A stretch of 64,000 nucleotides of DNA, taken from GCA-002726655 sp046582185. GTDB taxonomy: Bacteria; Pseudomonadota; Gammaproteobacteria; Pseudomonadales; Azotimanducaceae. The position numbers and the translations under genes are program-made. Position 1 is the stretch's first letter, and every line of letters begins with the position of its first letter. The DNA lies in assembly GCA_046582185.1 (NCBI GenBank), contig JAYGEX010000013.1, forward strand, positions 124,001 through 188,000, written 5' to 3'. Shown one piece after another: positions 8,356-17,381 of the stretch. The notes beneath the pieces are model-generated. The model did not search any database. It saw only the letters and a list, made by a program, of their open reading frames with translations, and was not told the DNA's origin.

Positions 8356-11300
8356 TACTCACAAAGGTCTGATCGCCTGGTTCGCACGAAATCACGTTGC
8401 GGCAAACTTGCTCATGATTGTGATCATTCTCACCGGCATTATTTCACTCCTGACTGTCCGTACGCAGATCTTTCCCAATCTCGAAATTGACCGGGTGAGC
8501 ATAGATGTACCTTTTCCCGGTGCATCTCCAGGTGAAGTTGAATCTGGCGTCGTTGCCAGACTGGAAGAAGCTGTCAGGGAAATAGAGGGCTTAAGCGAAA
8601 TGCGCTCATATTCACGCGAGGGAATGGGCAGCCTGCGCTTGGAGCTAGAAACCGGCTATGACATACAAGTTGTTATGGATGAAGTAAAGATGGCGGTGGA
8701 TCGAATTGCCAGCTTCCCGGAATCAACAGAAAAGCCCAGCATCTACCGCAACCAACATCAACGAGGCGCAATCAATGTACAAATTTGGGGAGATCTAAAC
8801 GAAAAGAGAATGAAGCTGCTAGCCGAGCAGATTCGAGACGAGATTGTCAGCCTGCCCAGCGTCACGAAAGCGGACATCACTGGTGCTCGTGCCTATGAAA
8901 TAAGCATAGAGGTAAAAGAGTCCAGATTGCAGCAATACGGGCTAACGCTAAAAGAAGTTGCTCAGGCGATACGGCGCTCATCCCTGGATTTACCAGCCGG
9001 TTCGATCCGCTCGGATTCCGGTGATATCCTGCTTAGAACCGAAGGCCAGGCTTACGAGAAAAGTGATTTTGAACGCCTCGTCCTAGTTTCCCGTTCCGAT
9101 GGCACTCGTCTGATGCTTGGCGATATCGCAGTGATCTCAGATGGATTTGTCGAGCAAAATTTCTACTCCTTGTTTAACGGCGAACCCAGCATTGGCATTT
9201 CCGTTTATGCAATCGCAGACCAGAACCAGATCGATATCTCGCGTGAAGTCAGCGAATATGTAGAGAGACGCAAGCAGACATTACCCCCAGGCATACATCT
9301 TGATTCCTGGATGGACAGTACCACCTACCTCAGCGGCACATTAAGCATGATGATGTTCAACATGTTATCCGGGGTAATCCTCGTGCTTGTGGTTCTCGGC
9401 ATCTTTCTTCGCTTACAGTTGGCATTCTGGGTAATGCTCGGCTTGCCAATTGCATTTCTCGGTGCATTCGCCCTGCTGCCTCTAATTGGAGGCTCAATAA
9501 ACCTCATCAGCCTCTTCGGTTTTATTCTGGTTCTCGGCATCGTCGTGGACGACGCCATCATAATTGGCGAGAGCGTTCAAACCGCAACTGACCAGGACGG
9601 TCAAAGTATCGAAAATGTAATCAAGGGTGCAAAGCGAGTAGCAATGCCTGCCACCTTCGGCGTGTTAACGACAATCATGGCTTTCACACCACTCATCCTG
9701 GTGCCGGGGACATTTGGTGCATTACCTGCCGCTATCGGGTCAGTGGTTATGCTGTGCTTGTTATTTTCGATCATCGAGTCAAAGTTAATTCTGCCAGCAC
9801 ACCTGGCAAGCATGAAACCATTGGTGAATGACCAGGCATCTAAATCAAAGCCCTTGCGCCGCTTCCAGGACAAGTTCGCAAAACGATTGCATAGATTTGT
9901 CCACGAAATTTACGAGCCTATCCTTCTTCGCGCGATTGAATTCCGCTATATAACGACCTCAATATTCGTTGCCATGTTATTTCTTGCACTGGGTTATGTC
10001 GCAGGCCCATATATTAAAGTGGTCTTCTTCCCAGACATGTCATCTGACTATATTGTTGCGCAAGTCGAACTTGTCGAAGGTTCCTCGCCGGCACAGGCTG
10101 AGAAGGTCATTAAGAATATGACCGATTCACTTCTATCCCTGGACGATGCCAAAGCCGAAGACGAAAAATTTCTAGCTAATTTTATGGCTTTTACTACGAA
10201 CTCTACCGGCACAATCGCCGTGGAATTGAAATCGAATGCTGGCGATCCTATCGATGCAGATAAAATAGCTTCGCAGTGGCGTGCCATTGTCGGCAGTATT
10301 TCAGGGGCAAAAACCCTGGAAATATCCGGCTCTGAGAAGTCCCATGGAGGCGGCGGAGACATAGAATTTAAGCTCGTCAGCGATAACAACGAAGACTTAA
10401 TGCTCGCAGCAGAGCTATTGGAACAGACGCTGCGCAGTTATGACGGCCTCTATGATATTGAGAATACGAATCGGGGTAACATCCCTGAAATCAACTTAAA
10501 GATAAAACCCTCAGCTGAAGCACTTGGACTCGCGCTAACAGATCTGGCAGAGCAAGTTAGAGCAGCATTTTATGGCGTCGAGGCGCAGCGTATTCAAAGG
10601 GGCAGAGAAGAAGTAAAAGTGATGGTTCGCTACCCTAGAGCCGATCGTGAATCTCTCGGCAATCTTGAGACTATGTACATTCGAACCAGAGATGGCGACG
10701 AGGTTCCTTTTTCTGCCGTTGCGGACCTGGAAGAACGGGTAACGCCCTCATCGATTGCTAGAAGCTGGGGTAAACGTGCTGTTTCGGTATCAGCTAATGT
10801 TGAAAAAACAATTGCGCTTCCCGGAGACATTGTCCGCGAAATATTGGAAGGCTCCTTCAAGGAGGAATTGACTTCACTCTACCCTTCGGTACGACTGGAA
10901 CTGGACGGTGCCAGCCTTGAGGAAAGTGAGCTCCTCGATCATCTCTTCTACACTGCCGCATTGGCGTTATTCGGTATCTATGCCCTGATGGCAGTTCCAC
11001 TACGTTCCTATTTACAACCATTGATCATCATGGGCGTCATTCCTTTTGGAATCATTGGCGCACTAATAGGGCATCTGATTGTTGGCATCGAATTCAGCGC
11101 ACTTTCCATTTTTGGCATCGTCGCCCTCGCAGGTGTGGTAGTAAACGACAGTATTATCATGGTGGATTTCGTTAATCAGTCAGTAGAAGATGGAATGGAA
11201 ATTTCAGAGGCGGCAGTGAAAGCCGGAACGGAGAGATTCAGAGCGATCATGCTAACGTCGCTAACGACCTTCTTCGGCTTGCTGCCAATATTGTTAGAGA

Positions 11301-11452
11301 CCAGTTTTACAGCACAACTCGTGATTCCTATGGCGGTTTCTCTTGGCTTTGGCATTTTGTTTGCGACTGTTATCACGCTCATCCTGATTCCTTGCCTTTA
11401 TGTCATATTGGACGATCTCAAGGTTTCAACTTTGGTGGTAACTACAAGTTAA
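8342..11452 (+). CDS. RND family efflux permease
   Basis: 1036 aa, the standard RND length, from GTG 8342 inside the end of the adaptor gene. TM1 is followed by the first periplasmic loop (RTQIFPNLEIDRVSIDVPFP). TM4 carries the proton-relay pair in LGIVVDDAIIIGES, and TM10 reads VVVNDSIIMVDFV. Twelve hydrophobic segments fall in the expected two-times-six arrangement with large loops after TM1 and TM7. The TM10 position that is lysine in AcrB is part of VNDS here, so this is an outlying subgroup rather than an AcrB orthologue. It is expected to act as a proton-driven trimer exporting unknown amphiphiles. Confidence 0.9.
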   Translation: MKEIDTHKGLIAWFARNHVAANLLMIVIILTGIISLLTVRTQIFPNLEIDRVSIDVPFPGASPGEVESGVVARLEEAVREIEGLSEMRSYSREGMGSLRLELETGYDIQVVMDEVKMAVDRIASFPESTEKPSIYRNQHQRGAINVQIWGDLNEKRMKLLAEQIRDEIVSLPSVTKADITGARAYEISIEVKESRLQQYGLTLKEVAQAIRRSSLDLPAGSIRSDSGDILLRTEGQAYEKSDFERLVLVSRSDGTRLMLGDIAVISDGFVEQNFYSLFNGEPSIGISVYAIADQNQIDISREVSEYVERRKQTLPPGIHLDSWMDSTTYLSGTLSMMMFNMLSGVILVLVVLGIFLRLQLAFWVMLGLPIAFLGAFALLPLIGGSINLISLFGFILVLGIVVDDAIIIGESVQTATDQDGQSIENVIKGAKRVAMPATFGVLTTIMAFTPLILVPGTFGALPAAIGSVVMLCLLFSIIESKLILPAHLASMKPLVNDQASKSKPLRRFQDKFAKRLHRFVHEIYEPILLRAIEFRYITTSIFVAMLFLALGYVAGPYIKVVFFPDMSSDYIVAQVELVEGSSPAQAEKVIKNMTDSLLSLDDAKAEDEKFLANFMAFTTNSTGTIAVELKSNAGDPIDADKIASQWRAIVGSISGAKTLEISGSEKSHGGGGDIEFKLVSDNNEDLMLAAELLEQTLRSYDGLYDIENTNRGNIPEINLKIKPSAEALGLALTDLAEQVRAAFYGVEAQRIQRGREEVKVMVRYPRADRESLGNLETMYIRTRDGDEVPFSAVADLEERVTPSSIARSWGKRAVSVSANVEKTIALPGDIVREILEGSFKEELTSLYPSVRLELDGASLEESELLDHLFYTAALALFGIYALMAVPLRSYLQPLIIMGVIPFGIIGALIGHLIVGIEFSALSIFGIVALAGVVVNDSIIMVDFVNQSVEDGMEISEAAVKAGTERFRAIMLTSLTTFFGLLPILLETSFTAQLVIPMAVSLGFGILFATVITLILIPCLYVILDDLKVSTLVVTTS

Positions 11453-11471
11453 TCCAACGAACACCGACTAT

Positions 11472-12173
11472 CTAATTTGCCGCGATGAAGTTTACGATCC
11501 AACTACCTATTAATTTGCTGTCGTGATCTTGAACCAACGAGGCGATACCAGATTCGTATTTATCGCCAAGGATATCCCGGCGTAGGATCATCAGTTCCTG
11601 GGAGTAGGCCTTAGAAAATTCCGGGTGACCTTGAAAGGTCAGGATATGTTCACCAATTTTGAAGCTGGCGTTGGGACAGAAATCACTGGTAGCCAGTAAT
11701 TCCGCATCGGTGGGTAGTTGTGTGACCTGGTCTTTGTGGCTGACGATTAATCCAAAAGAGTCAGTGGCTGGCTCCATAAACGCTTCGCTGCATAGTACTT
11801 CGTTTTGATGAACACCAATGCCCCAACCTACATCAGCAGGCTCAGTTTTACCACCAAGGGCCTGGGCAATAAGTTGGTGACCAAAACAAATGCCAACAGT
11901 TTTCTTCCTGTTGTTATGAAGTTCAGCAACAAAGTCCTGCAGTACATGTATCCAATCTTCATCGTCATAGACACTCTTCTTGCTGCCAGTAATAACATAG
12001 CCATCACAGTCATCGATGTTCTCGGGATATTCGCCGTGTTCTACATCGTAATGTTTGAATTCAACATTGGCATTAGCTGCACCAAGTATTTCCTCAAACA
12101 TGAGAGGGTAATTGCCGTGATCCGCCTGGAATTTTTCCAGAACAGAGTCGGCTTGCAGTATTCCTATAATCAT
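11472..12173 (-). CDS. Class I glutamine amidotransferase (GATase1), GMP-synthase-like
   Basis: 233 aa. The triad is visible: Cys96 in VGICFGHQLIAQALGG, and His183 and Glu185 in TFQGHPEF. The rest, including DGYVITGSKKSVYDDEDW, matches stand-alone GMP-synthase-type amidotransferases. It starts 23 bp after the end of the glutamine-synthetase-like gene on the same strand, so the pair probably works together. In polyamine or amine utilisation, a GS-like ligase makes a gamma-glutamyl amide and a GATase-fold hydrolase cleaves it. Whether this is that pathway is inference. Confidence 0.85.
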   Translation of the reverse strand: MIIGILQADSVLEKFQADHGNYPLMFEEILGAANANVEFKHYDVEHGEYPENIDDCDGYVITGSKKSVYDDEDWIHVLQDFVAELHNNRKKTVGICFGHQLIAQALGGKTEPADVGWGIGVHQNEVLCSEAFMEPATDSFGLIVSHKDQVTQLPTDAELLATSDFCPNASFKIGEHILTFQGHPEFSKAYSQELMILRRDILGDKYESGIASLVQDHDSKLIGSWIVNFIAAN

Positions 12174-12196
12174 TTGTTTCCGCGTAATGAGACGAC

Positions 12197-13573
12197 CTAT
12201 ATTATTTCGAAGTAACGCTTCAATTGCCAGTCATTCACAAAGCGTTCGTATTCCCTGACTTCCCAGTCCCTGCTCGATAGATAATGATCAATGAATTCAT
12301 CACCAAAGATTTCCCTCGCTTCTTTTGATACCGACAGATTGTCATTGGAGTCGCGAAGGTTGCCGGGCAATTGTAATTCCTCGGCCAGATCATCCTGAAT
12401 GTCATAGGCGTTGCCAATGACTGGCGCTCCGAGCTCCAGTTTGTCGCGAATACCCAAAAGACCCGCGCCAAGCGTCGCTGCCGCGACAAGGTATGGGTTC
12501 GCATCGGCGGAACCAACTCTAAACTCTACCCTTTGCGACTTTGCAGTGCCGGGAATGACTCGTAAGGCAGTGGTTCTATTCTCGATACCCCAGGTTGATG
12601 CGGTAGGTGCCCATGCACCTTTGACCAAACGTGTATAGCTATTAATGGTAGGCGAAGTTAAGGCAAGAAATGGTTTCATGAATTTCTGCTGGCCGGCGAC
12701 ATAATGTTTCATGACATCACTCATGCCATATTTCGCACCGTCCTGATGAAATGCACTGCTGCCGGACCCCAGATCGAACAGGGATTGATGGCAATGACCA
12801 CTCTGCCCTGGATAATCCATCGACCACTTGGCCATGAATGTGGCCACCATGCCACGTTTCTGAAAAAACGACTTGGCAAAGGTTTTAAAGAGCGTTGCCT
12901 TATCGCAGGCCTCAAGGCAATTATCGACAGCGATGGCACCTTCCCAGACGCCTGGGCCGGTCTCACAATGTAAGCTTTCCAGCTCAAAGCCATGGTCGAT
13001 ACAGAAGTCCATAAATTCATTAAACAGATCGGAATGCGTATTGGTACGCAGTACCGAGTAACCAAAATTTCCCGGCGACAAGGGCAGCAGATCGGTATAG
13101 TTTTTCTCGCGGATTGAATGCGGCGTTTCATTGAATATGAAAAACTCATATTCAAGCGCCATCTTCACGGAATAACCCATGGATTCAGCCTGTGAGAGAA
13201 CCGAGCGCAGACGGCTTCTTGGGCAGATTGCATGCAGGCTTTCGCGATCATTCTGGACAAATTCACCAATGAAGAATGGGACGTTGTTTTCGTCCTTCAG
13301 TCGTCGCTCAGTGCTTAGATCCAATCGAAACAACGCATCGGGGAATGCCGTATGCCAACCCGTGAATGCGGCATTGTCATATAGTTGGTCATCCACATCC
13401 CAGCCAAGAATGCAGTCGCAAAATCCGGATGTGGAGCCGGCTATGGATTCAAATTTATCGAGGCTGATGTACTTACCGCGCATGACACCATCAACATCGG
13501 TAACGCCAAGCTTGACTCGTCGTATGCCTTCCTCACTATAGTCGGCAATTAGCTGGTCTGCGGACTTACTCAT
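12197..13573 (-). CDS. Glutamine synthetase family ligase (gamma-glutamylamine synthetase-like)
   Basis: About 458 aa from ATG 13571-13573. A second ATG four codons upstream (13583-13585) is possible, but GGGGA sits just before the chosen one. Motifs include KMALEYEFFIF for metal-binding Glu, SLHCETGPGVWEGAI, SGHCHQSLFD, RVIPGTAKSQRVEFRVGSAD and NPYLVAAATLGAG. These are the GS catalytic core, while the N-terminus (VKLGVTDVDGVMRGKYIS) is of the PuuA/GlnT-like type rather than of GlnA. It should condense glutamate with an amine using ATP. It lies in a block with an amidotransferase, a sodium symporter and divergent gdhA. Confidence 0.85.
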   Translation of the reverse strand: MSKSADQLIADYSEEGIRRVKLGVTDVDGVMRGKYISLDKFESIAGSTSGFCDCILGWDVDDQLYDNAAFTGWHTAFPDALFRLDLSTERRLKDENNVPFFIGEFVQNDRESLHAICPRSRLRSVLSQAESMGYSVKMALEYEFFIFNETPHSIREKNYTDLLPLSPGNFGYSVLRTNTHSDLFNEFMDFCIDHGFELESLHCETGPGVWEGAIAVDNCLEACDKATLFKTFAKSFFQKRGMVATFMAKWSMDYPGQSGHCHQSLFDLGSGSSAFHQDGAKYGMSDVMKHYVAGQQKFMKPFLALTSPTINSYTRLVKGAWAPTASTWGIENRTTALRVIPGTAKSQRVEFRVGSADANPYLVAAATLGAGLLGIRDKLELGAPVIGNAYDIQDDLAEELQLPGNLRDSNDNLSVSKEAREIFGDEFIDHYLSSRDWEVREYERFVNDWQLKRYFEII

Positions 13574-13631
13574 GTTGATCCCCATCTTGTGTTTAGAGAG
13601 CGCCTTTAGAGAGTGCCTTTGAGAGTGTGGT

Positions 13632-15383
13632 TCAGCGAGGCACGCGTATGTTTTCTACCATATCCTGTACTTCCTGAGGCGGTGGCGGCGTAAAGCGGCA
13701 GACTATCGCGGAAACCGAAAAATTCAGAATCATGCCCAGGGTCCCGATGCCCTCAGGTGATATGCCAAACAACCAGTAATCCGCACTGTTGGTCTCGGGA
13801 CTGATGAACTTAAAGTACACAATATAGGAAAAGGTGAACACCAGGCCAACAATCATTCCGGATATTGCGGCCTCTTTGTTCATACGCTTGGAAAAGATTC
13901 CCAGTAAGATCACCGGGAAAAAACTGGATGCGGCAAGGCCAAAGGCAAATGCCACAACTTCAGCGACAAAGCCCGGCGGATTAACGCCAAATATCCCGGC
14001 GATGATAACGGCAACTGCAGCTGCTATCCGTGCAAACAGCAGCTCCTGCTTCTCACTGATCCCTGGCATGAGTGTCTTCTTCAATAAGTCATGAGATATC
14101 GCCGTCGATATGACCAGCAGCAGTCCTGCTGCGGTTGACAGGGCAGCGGCAAGTCCACCAGCGGCAACCAGTGCGATAACCCAATTTGGTAGCTGTGCAA
14201 TTTCCGGGTGAGCAAGCACGATTATATCTCTGTCGATGTACAGTTCATTATCGCTGGCGCTTGCCTCGTTGGCTAACATGCGCTGCCCTGATGGTCCGCG
14301 AGCGTCGGTGTAGATAGGCTTAACGGGGATCAAAGCTGCGCCGCCCCGATACTGCACTTTGCCATCGCCATTTTTATCCATCCAGGCAACCAGCCCTGAA
14401 TCCTCCCACTTGGAGAACCATTCTGGCGCTTCTGCGTAGATCAGGCCATCAACTTTATCGATGATATTGATCCTCGCAAAGGCAGCCACTGCGGGGGCAG
14501 TAGTATAGAGAATCGCGATAAATACCAGTGCGTACCCAGCAGATATTCTTGCATCACGGACCCGCGGAACCGTGAAGAATCGAACAATGACGTGGGGCAA
14601 ACCCGCAGTACCCGCCATGAGTGCTGCCGTAATAAAGAACATGTCTACCGTGGACTTTGAGCCACTTGTAAATGCTGCCATTCCCAGCTCAGTGGTCAAG
14701 CCATCCAGCTTATCAAGCAGATAAACGCCAGAGCCGTCATTCATGGTAGATCCGAGGCCCAACATTGGCAGTGGATTACCGGTGAGCATGAGCGATATGT
14801 AGATAGCAGGAACCAGGTAGGCGAAGATCAATACGCAGTATTGCGCAACCTGGGTATAGGTAACGCCCTTCATCCCGCCAATCACGGCATAGAAAAAGAC
14901 AATGCCCATTCCCACGAAGACGCCTGTATTAATGTCTACTTCAAGGAACCTGGAAAATACAATGCCGACGCCGCGCATCTGCCCGGCAACATAGGTGAAA
15001 GAAATAAATATCACACAGATCACTGCTACCAGTCGGGCCGTTTGCGAATAGTAACGATCGCCGACAAAGTCCGGGACTGTGAATTTGGAAAACTTCCTCA
15101 GATACGGCGCAAGTAATAAGGCCAGCAGAACATATCCGCCAGTCCAGCCCATCAGGTAGCGCGCACCGTCTGCTCCTTCAAAGGCAATAATACCTGCCAT
15201 CGAAATAAAGGACGCTGCGGACATCCAATCGGCAGCAGTCGCTGCGCCATTTGCAATAGGGTGAACGTGGCCGCCGGCAACATAAAATTCTTTGGTTGAG
15301 GATGATCGACTCCATAAAGCGATACCGATATAGAGACCAAAGGAAAGTCCTACGAACAGATAGGTTAATAATGTCAGGCTCAT
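13632..15383 (-). CDS. Sodium:solute symporter (SSS family, VC_2705/ActP-like)
   Basis: 583 aa with about 13 hydrophobic segments. Typical SSS text includes FYVAGGHVHPIANGAATAAD, ADWMSAASFISMAGIIAFEG, AGQMRGVG, GGMKGVTYTQVAQY and ALSTAAGLLLVISTAISHD. A long extra loop around residues 305-385 contains DKNGDGKVQY (336-345), which resembles a calcium-binding EF-hand or dockerin loop. It follows the DUF4212 small-subunit gene by 3 bp, the standard two-gene arrangement of this subfamily. Relatives carry acetate or other small carboxylates with sodium; the substrate here is unproven. Confidence 0.88.
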   Translation of the reverse strand: MSLTLLTYLFVGLSFGLYIGIALWSRSSSTKEFYVAGGHVHPIANGAATAADWMSAASFISMAGIIAFEGADGARYLMGWTGGYVLLALLLAPYLRKFSKFTVPDFVGDRYYSQTARLVAVICVIFISFTYVAGQMRGVGIVFSRFLEVDINTGVFVGMGIVFFYAVIGGMKGVTYTQVAQYCVLIFAYLVPAIYISLMLTGNPLPMLGLGSTMNDGSGVYLLDKLDGLTTELGMAAFTSGSKSTVDMFFITAALMAGTAGLPHVIVRFFTVPRVRDARISAGYALVFIAILYTTAPAVAAFARINIIDKVDGLIYAEAPEWFSKWEDSGLVAWMDKNGDGKVQYRGGAALIPVKPIYTDARGPSGQRMLANEASASDNELYIDRDIIVLAHPEIAQLPNWVIALVAAGGLAAALSTAAGLLLVISTAISHDLLKKTLMPGISEKQELLFARIAAAVAVIIAGIFGVNPPGFVAEVVAFAFGLAASSFFPVILLGIFSKRMNKEAAISGMIVGLVFTFSYIVYFKFISPETNSADYWLFGISPEGIGTLGMILNFSVSAIVCRFTPPPPQEVQDMVENIRVPR

Positions 15384-15386
15384 TCT

Positions 15387-15680
15387 CTAATCTTCCTCTT
15401 CCACACCATATTCGCGGTCAAGTTTGTTCATGCGCCAGACGTAAACAAAAATCAGCAAAACGAAGAAGTAGGTAGCACCTTGCTGGGAGAACCAGAACCC
15501 CAACTTAAAACCGAAAAAATCAAACTGGTCAAGAAAATCAACGATCAATATCCCGCATACAAATGAGACAAAAAACCAGACAGATAAAAGCATCAGCATC
15601 AGCCTTATGTTGGCCCGCCAGTAATCATTTTTATTGCCTGACTCTTTGTTGGCTGACTCTTTATTGTCTGAGATAGTCAT
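15387..15680 (-). CDS. DUF4212 small subunit of sodium:solute symporter
   Basis: 97 aa with a hydrophilic N-terminus rich in Asn, Lys and Ser, followed by YWRANIRLMLMLLSVWFFVS and a second membrane segment (ATYFFVLLIFVYVWRMNKLD). This is the two-helix DUF4212 family that is always paired with VC_2705-type symporters. It ends 3 bp before the symporter gene starts. Near its N-terminus the codons for DNKES/NKES repeat three times (KESANKESGNK). Confidence 0.88.
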   Translation of the reverse strand: MTISDNKESANKESGNKNDYWRANIRLMLMLLSVWFFVSFVCGILIVDFLDQFDFFGFKLGFWFSQQGATYFFVLLIFVYVWRMNKLDREYGVEEED

Positions 15681-15973
15681 ATCCTATTTTGATAGTCTGT
15701 TTGGATTGATCAGAGAAAACAGAATTTTCGATTTTTATTGTTGAAAACCTGAAGGCCGAGCATAACACGACAGCTTTGATGTGCAGTACACCGGACAGCA
15801 TTACAAATCACTATTTGGTTCAAGTCAGGATTCTAGACCTCTGGGCCCCGTACACGAACCCGACGCCCTTTCGCAGGTGATTTGTTTTGTATGCCTAACC
15901 GATATTTAGTACTGTGTATTCTGTTCACTTTACAAACAAGAACTAACCAACTCGACGCATAAGGAAAAAGGCA

Positions 15974-17329
15974 ATGGCTGTATCGGATCATGTGGATATA
16001 GAACAATTTATGGCTGGTGTCGAAAAGCGAAACCTTGGCGAATCTGAATTCATTCAAGCGGTAAGGGAAGTCAGTGAAGACGTCTTTGAGTTTATTGAAG
16101 ACAAAGAGGAATATCACGAATATCAGATTCTGCGCCGTATGGCTGAGCCAGACAGGGTTATCAGCTTCAGGGTTTGTTGGGAAGATGACAATCACAATAT
16201 TCGTGTGCAGCGTGGCTACCGCGTTCAAAACAATAATTCCATCGGCCCCTACAAGGGCGGATTGCGCTTTCACCCCTCCGTCAATCAGAGCGTGCTGAAA
16301 TTTCTCGCTTTCGAGCAAACCTTCAAGAACAGCCTAACAGGTTTGCCGATGGGCGGCGGCAAAGGCGGCGCGGACTTTAATCCCAAAGGTAAATCTGACC
16401 ACGAGATCATGCGCTTCTGCCAATCGTTCATGACTGAACTCTACCGCCACGTTGGCGCCGACATCGATGTGCCAGCTGGCGACATTGGCGTTGGTGCAAG
16501 AGAGATTGGCTATATGTTCGGCCAGTACAAACGAATCACCAACCAGTTTACTGGCGTGCTCACCGGAAAGGGAATTGAGTTCGGTGGCAGCCTGGTACGA
16601 ACCGAGGCAACCGGTTATGGCGCGGTCTATTTTTTAGAGAATATGCTAAATCATATCGACCAGGACCTGCTGAACAAAACCGCAGTTATCTCCGGTGCAG
16701 GTAATGTTGCTACTCACGCAGCAGAGAAAATCACCCAGCTCGGTGGCAAGGTGCTGACCCTTTCTGATTCTCAAGGTTTCATCCACGACCCGGACGGTAT
16801 GTCATACGAGAAGATCAATTGGGTGAAGCGGCAAAAAGGTGTGATTCGTGGCCCACTTGCAGCGTATGCTGACGAATTCAAAGGTTCAAGCTGGCATGCG
16901 GGTGAGAAACCCTGGGGCCTTACTTGTGATATCGCCATGCCTTGCGCAACACAAAACGAAATGAACGGTGATGAGGCCAGATTACTTCTGAAAAATGGCT
17001 GCAAGTCCGTCTCTGAAGGTGCAAATATGCCCATCAATCTGGATGGCGTGCATGCCTTTAAGGACGCTGGTATTTGTTACGCGCCTGGCAAGGCCGCCAA
17101 TGCTGGTGGTGTTGCCGTATCAGGCCTTGAGATGAGCCAGAACTCTGCCCGCTTATCATGGTCTGAGGAACAGTTGCAGCAACAGTTGAGGGATATCATG
17201 AAGGGCATCCATGATCGCTGCACCGAATATGGCGACAAAGGCGATGGCACTATTGACTACGTAAGAGGTGCAAATATCGCCGGTTTTGTAAAAGTAGCCG
17301 ATGCAATGATAGCCTACGGGGTTGTTTAA
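15974..17329 (+). CDS. gdhA: NADP-type glutamate dehydrogenase
   Basis: 451 aa from ATG 15974 with AAGGAAAAAGG just upstream. It is a hexameric-type GDH throughout: GYRVQNNNSIGPYKGGLRFH, LPMGGGKGGADFNPKG with catalytic and substrate lysines, DVPAGDIGVGAREIGYMFGQ, the Rossmann turn in SGAGNVATHAAEK, EGANMPIN and NAGGVAVSGLEMSQNS. It catalyses reductive amination of 2-oxoglutarate to glutamate. Length and the PKGG.. region match the NADP(H) biosynthetic class. It is divergent from the DUF4212/symporter pair across about 290 bp, which probably holds promoters for both. Confidence 0.95.
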   Translation: MAVSDHVDIEQFMAGVEKRNLGESEFIQAVREVSEDVFEFIEDKEEYHEYQILRRMAEPDRVISFRVCWEDDNHNIRVQRGYRVQNNNSIGPYKGGLRFHPSVNQSVLKFLAFEQTFKNSLTGLPMGGGKGGADFNPKGKSDHEIMRFCQSFMTELYRHVGADIDVPAGDIGVGAREIGYMFGQYKRITNQFTGVLTGKGIEFGGSLVRTEATGYGAVYFLENMLNHIDQDLLNKTAVISGAGNVATHAAEKITQLGGKVLTLSDSQGFIHDPDGMSYEKINWVKRQKGVIRGPLAAYADEFKGSSWHAGEKPWGLTCDIAMPCATQNEMNGDEARLLLKNGCKSVSEGANMPINLDGVHAFKDAGICYAPGKAANAGGVAVSGLEMSQNSARLSWSEEQLQQQLRDIMKGIHDRCTEYGDKGDGTIDYVRGANIAGFVKVADAMIAYGVV

Positions 17330-17381
17330 GCACTTACGCTACCAATGTAGAGGTAGTAAAGGTTCCTGACTAAACCGCAAC

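Noticed and set aside
15833..16318. 161-codon minus-strand ORF over the gdhA start
   Set aside because: Antisense shadow of the conserved GDH N-terminus.
17330..17381. Terminator between gdhA and rmuC
   Set aside because: Only a 5-bp CTACC/GGTAG stem and no T-run.
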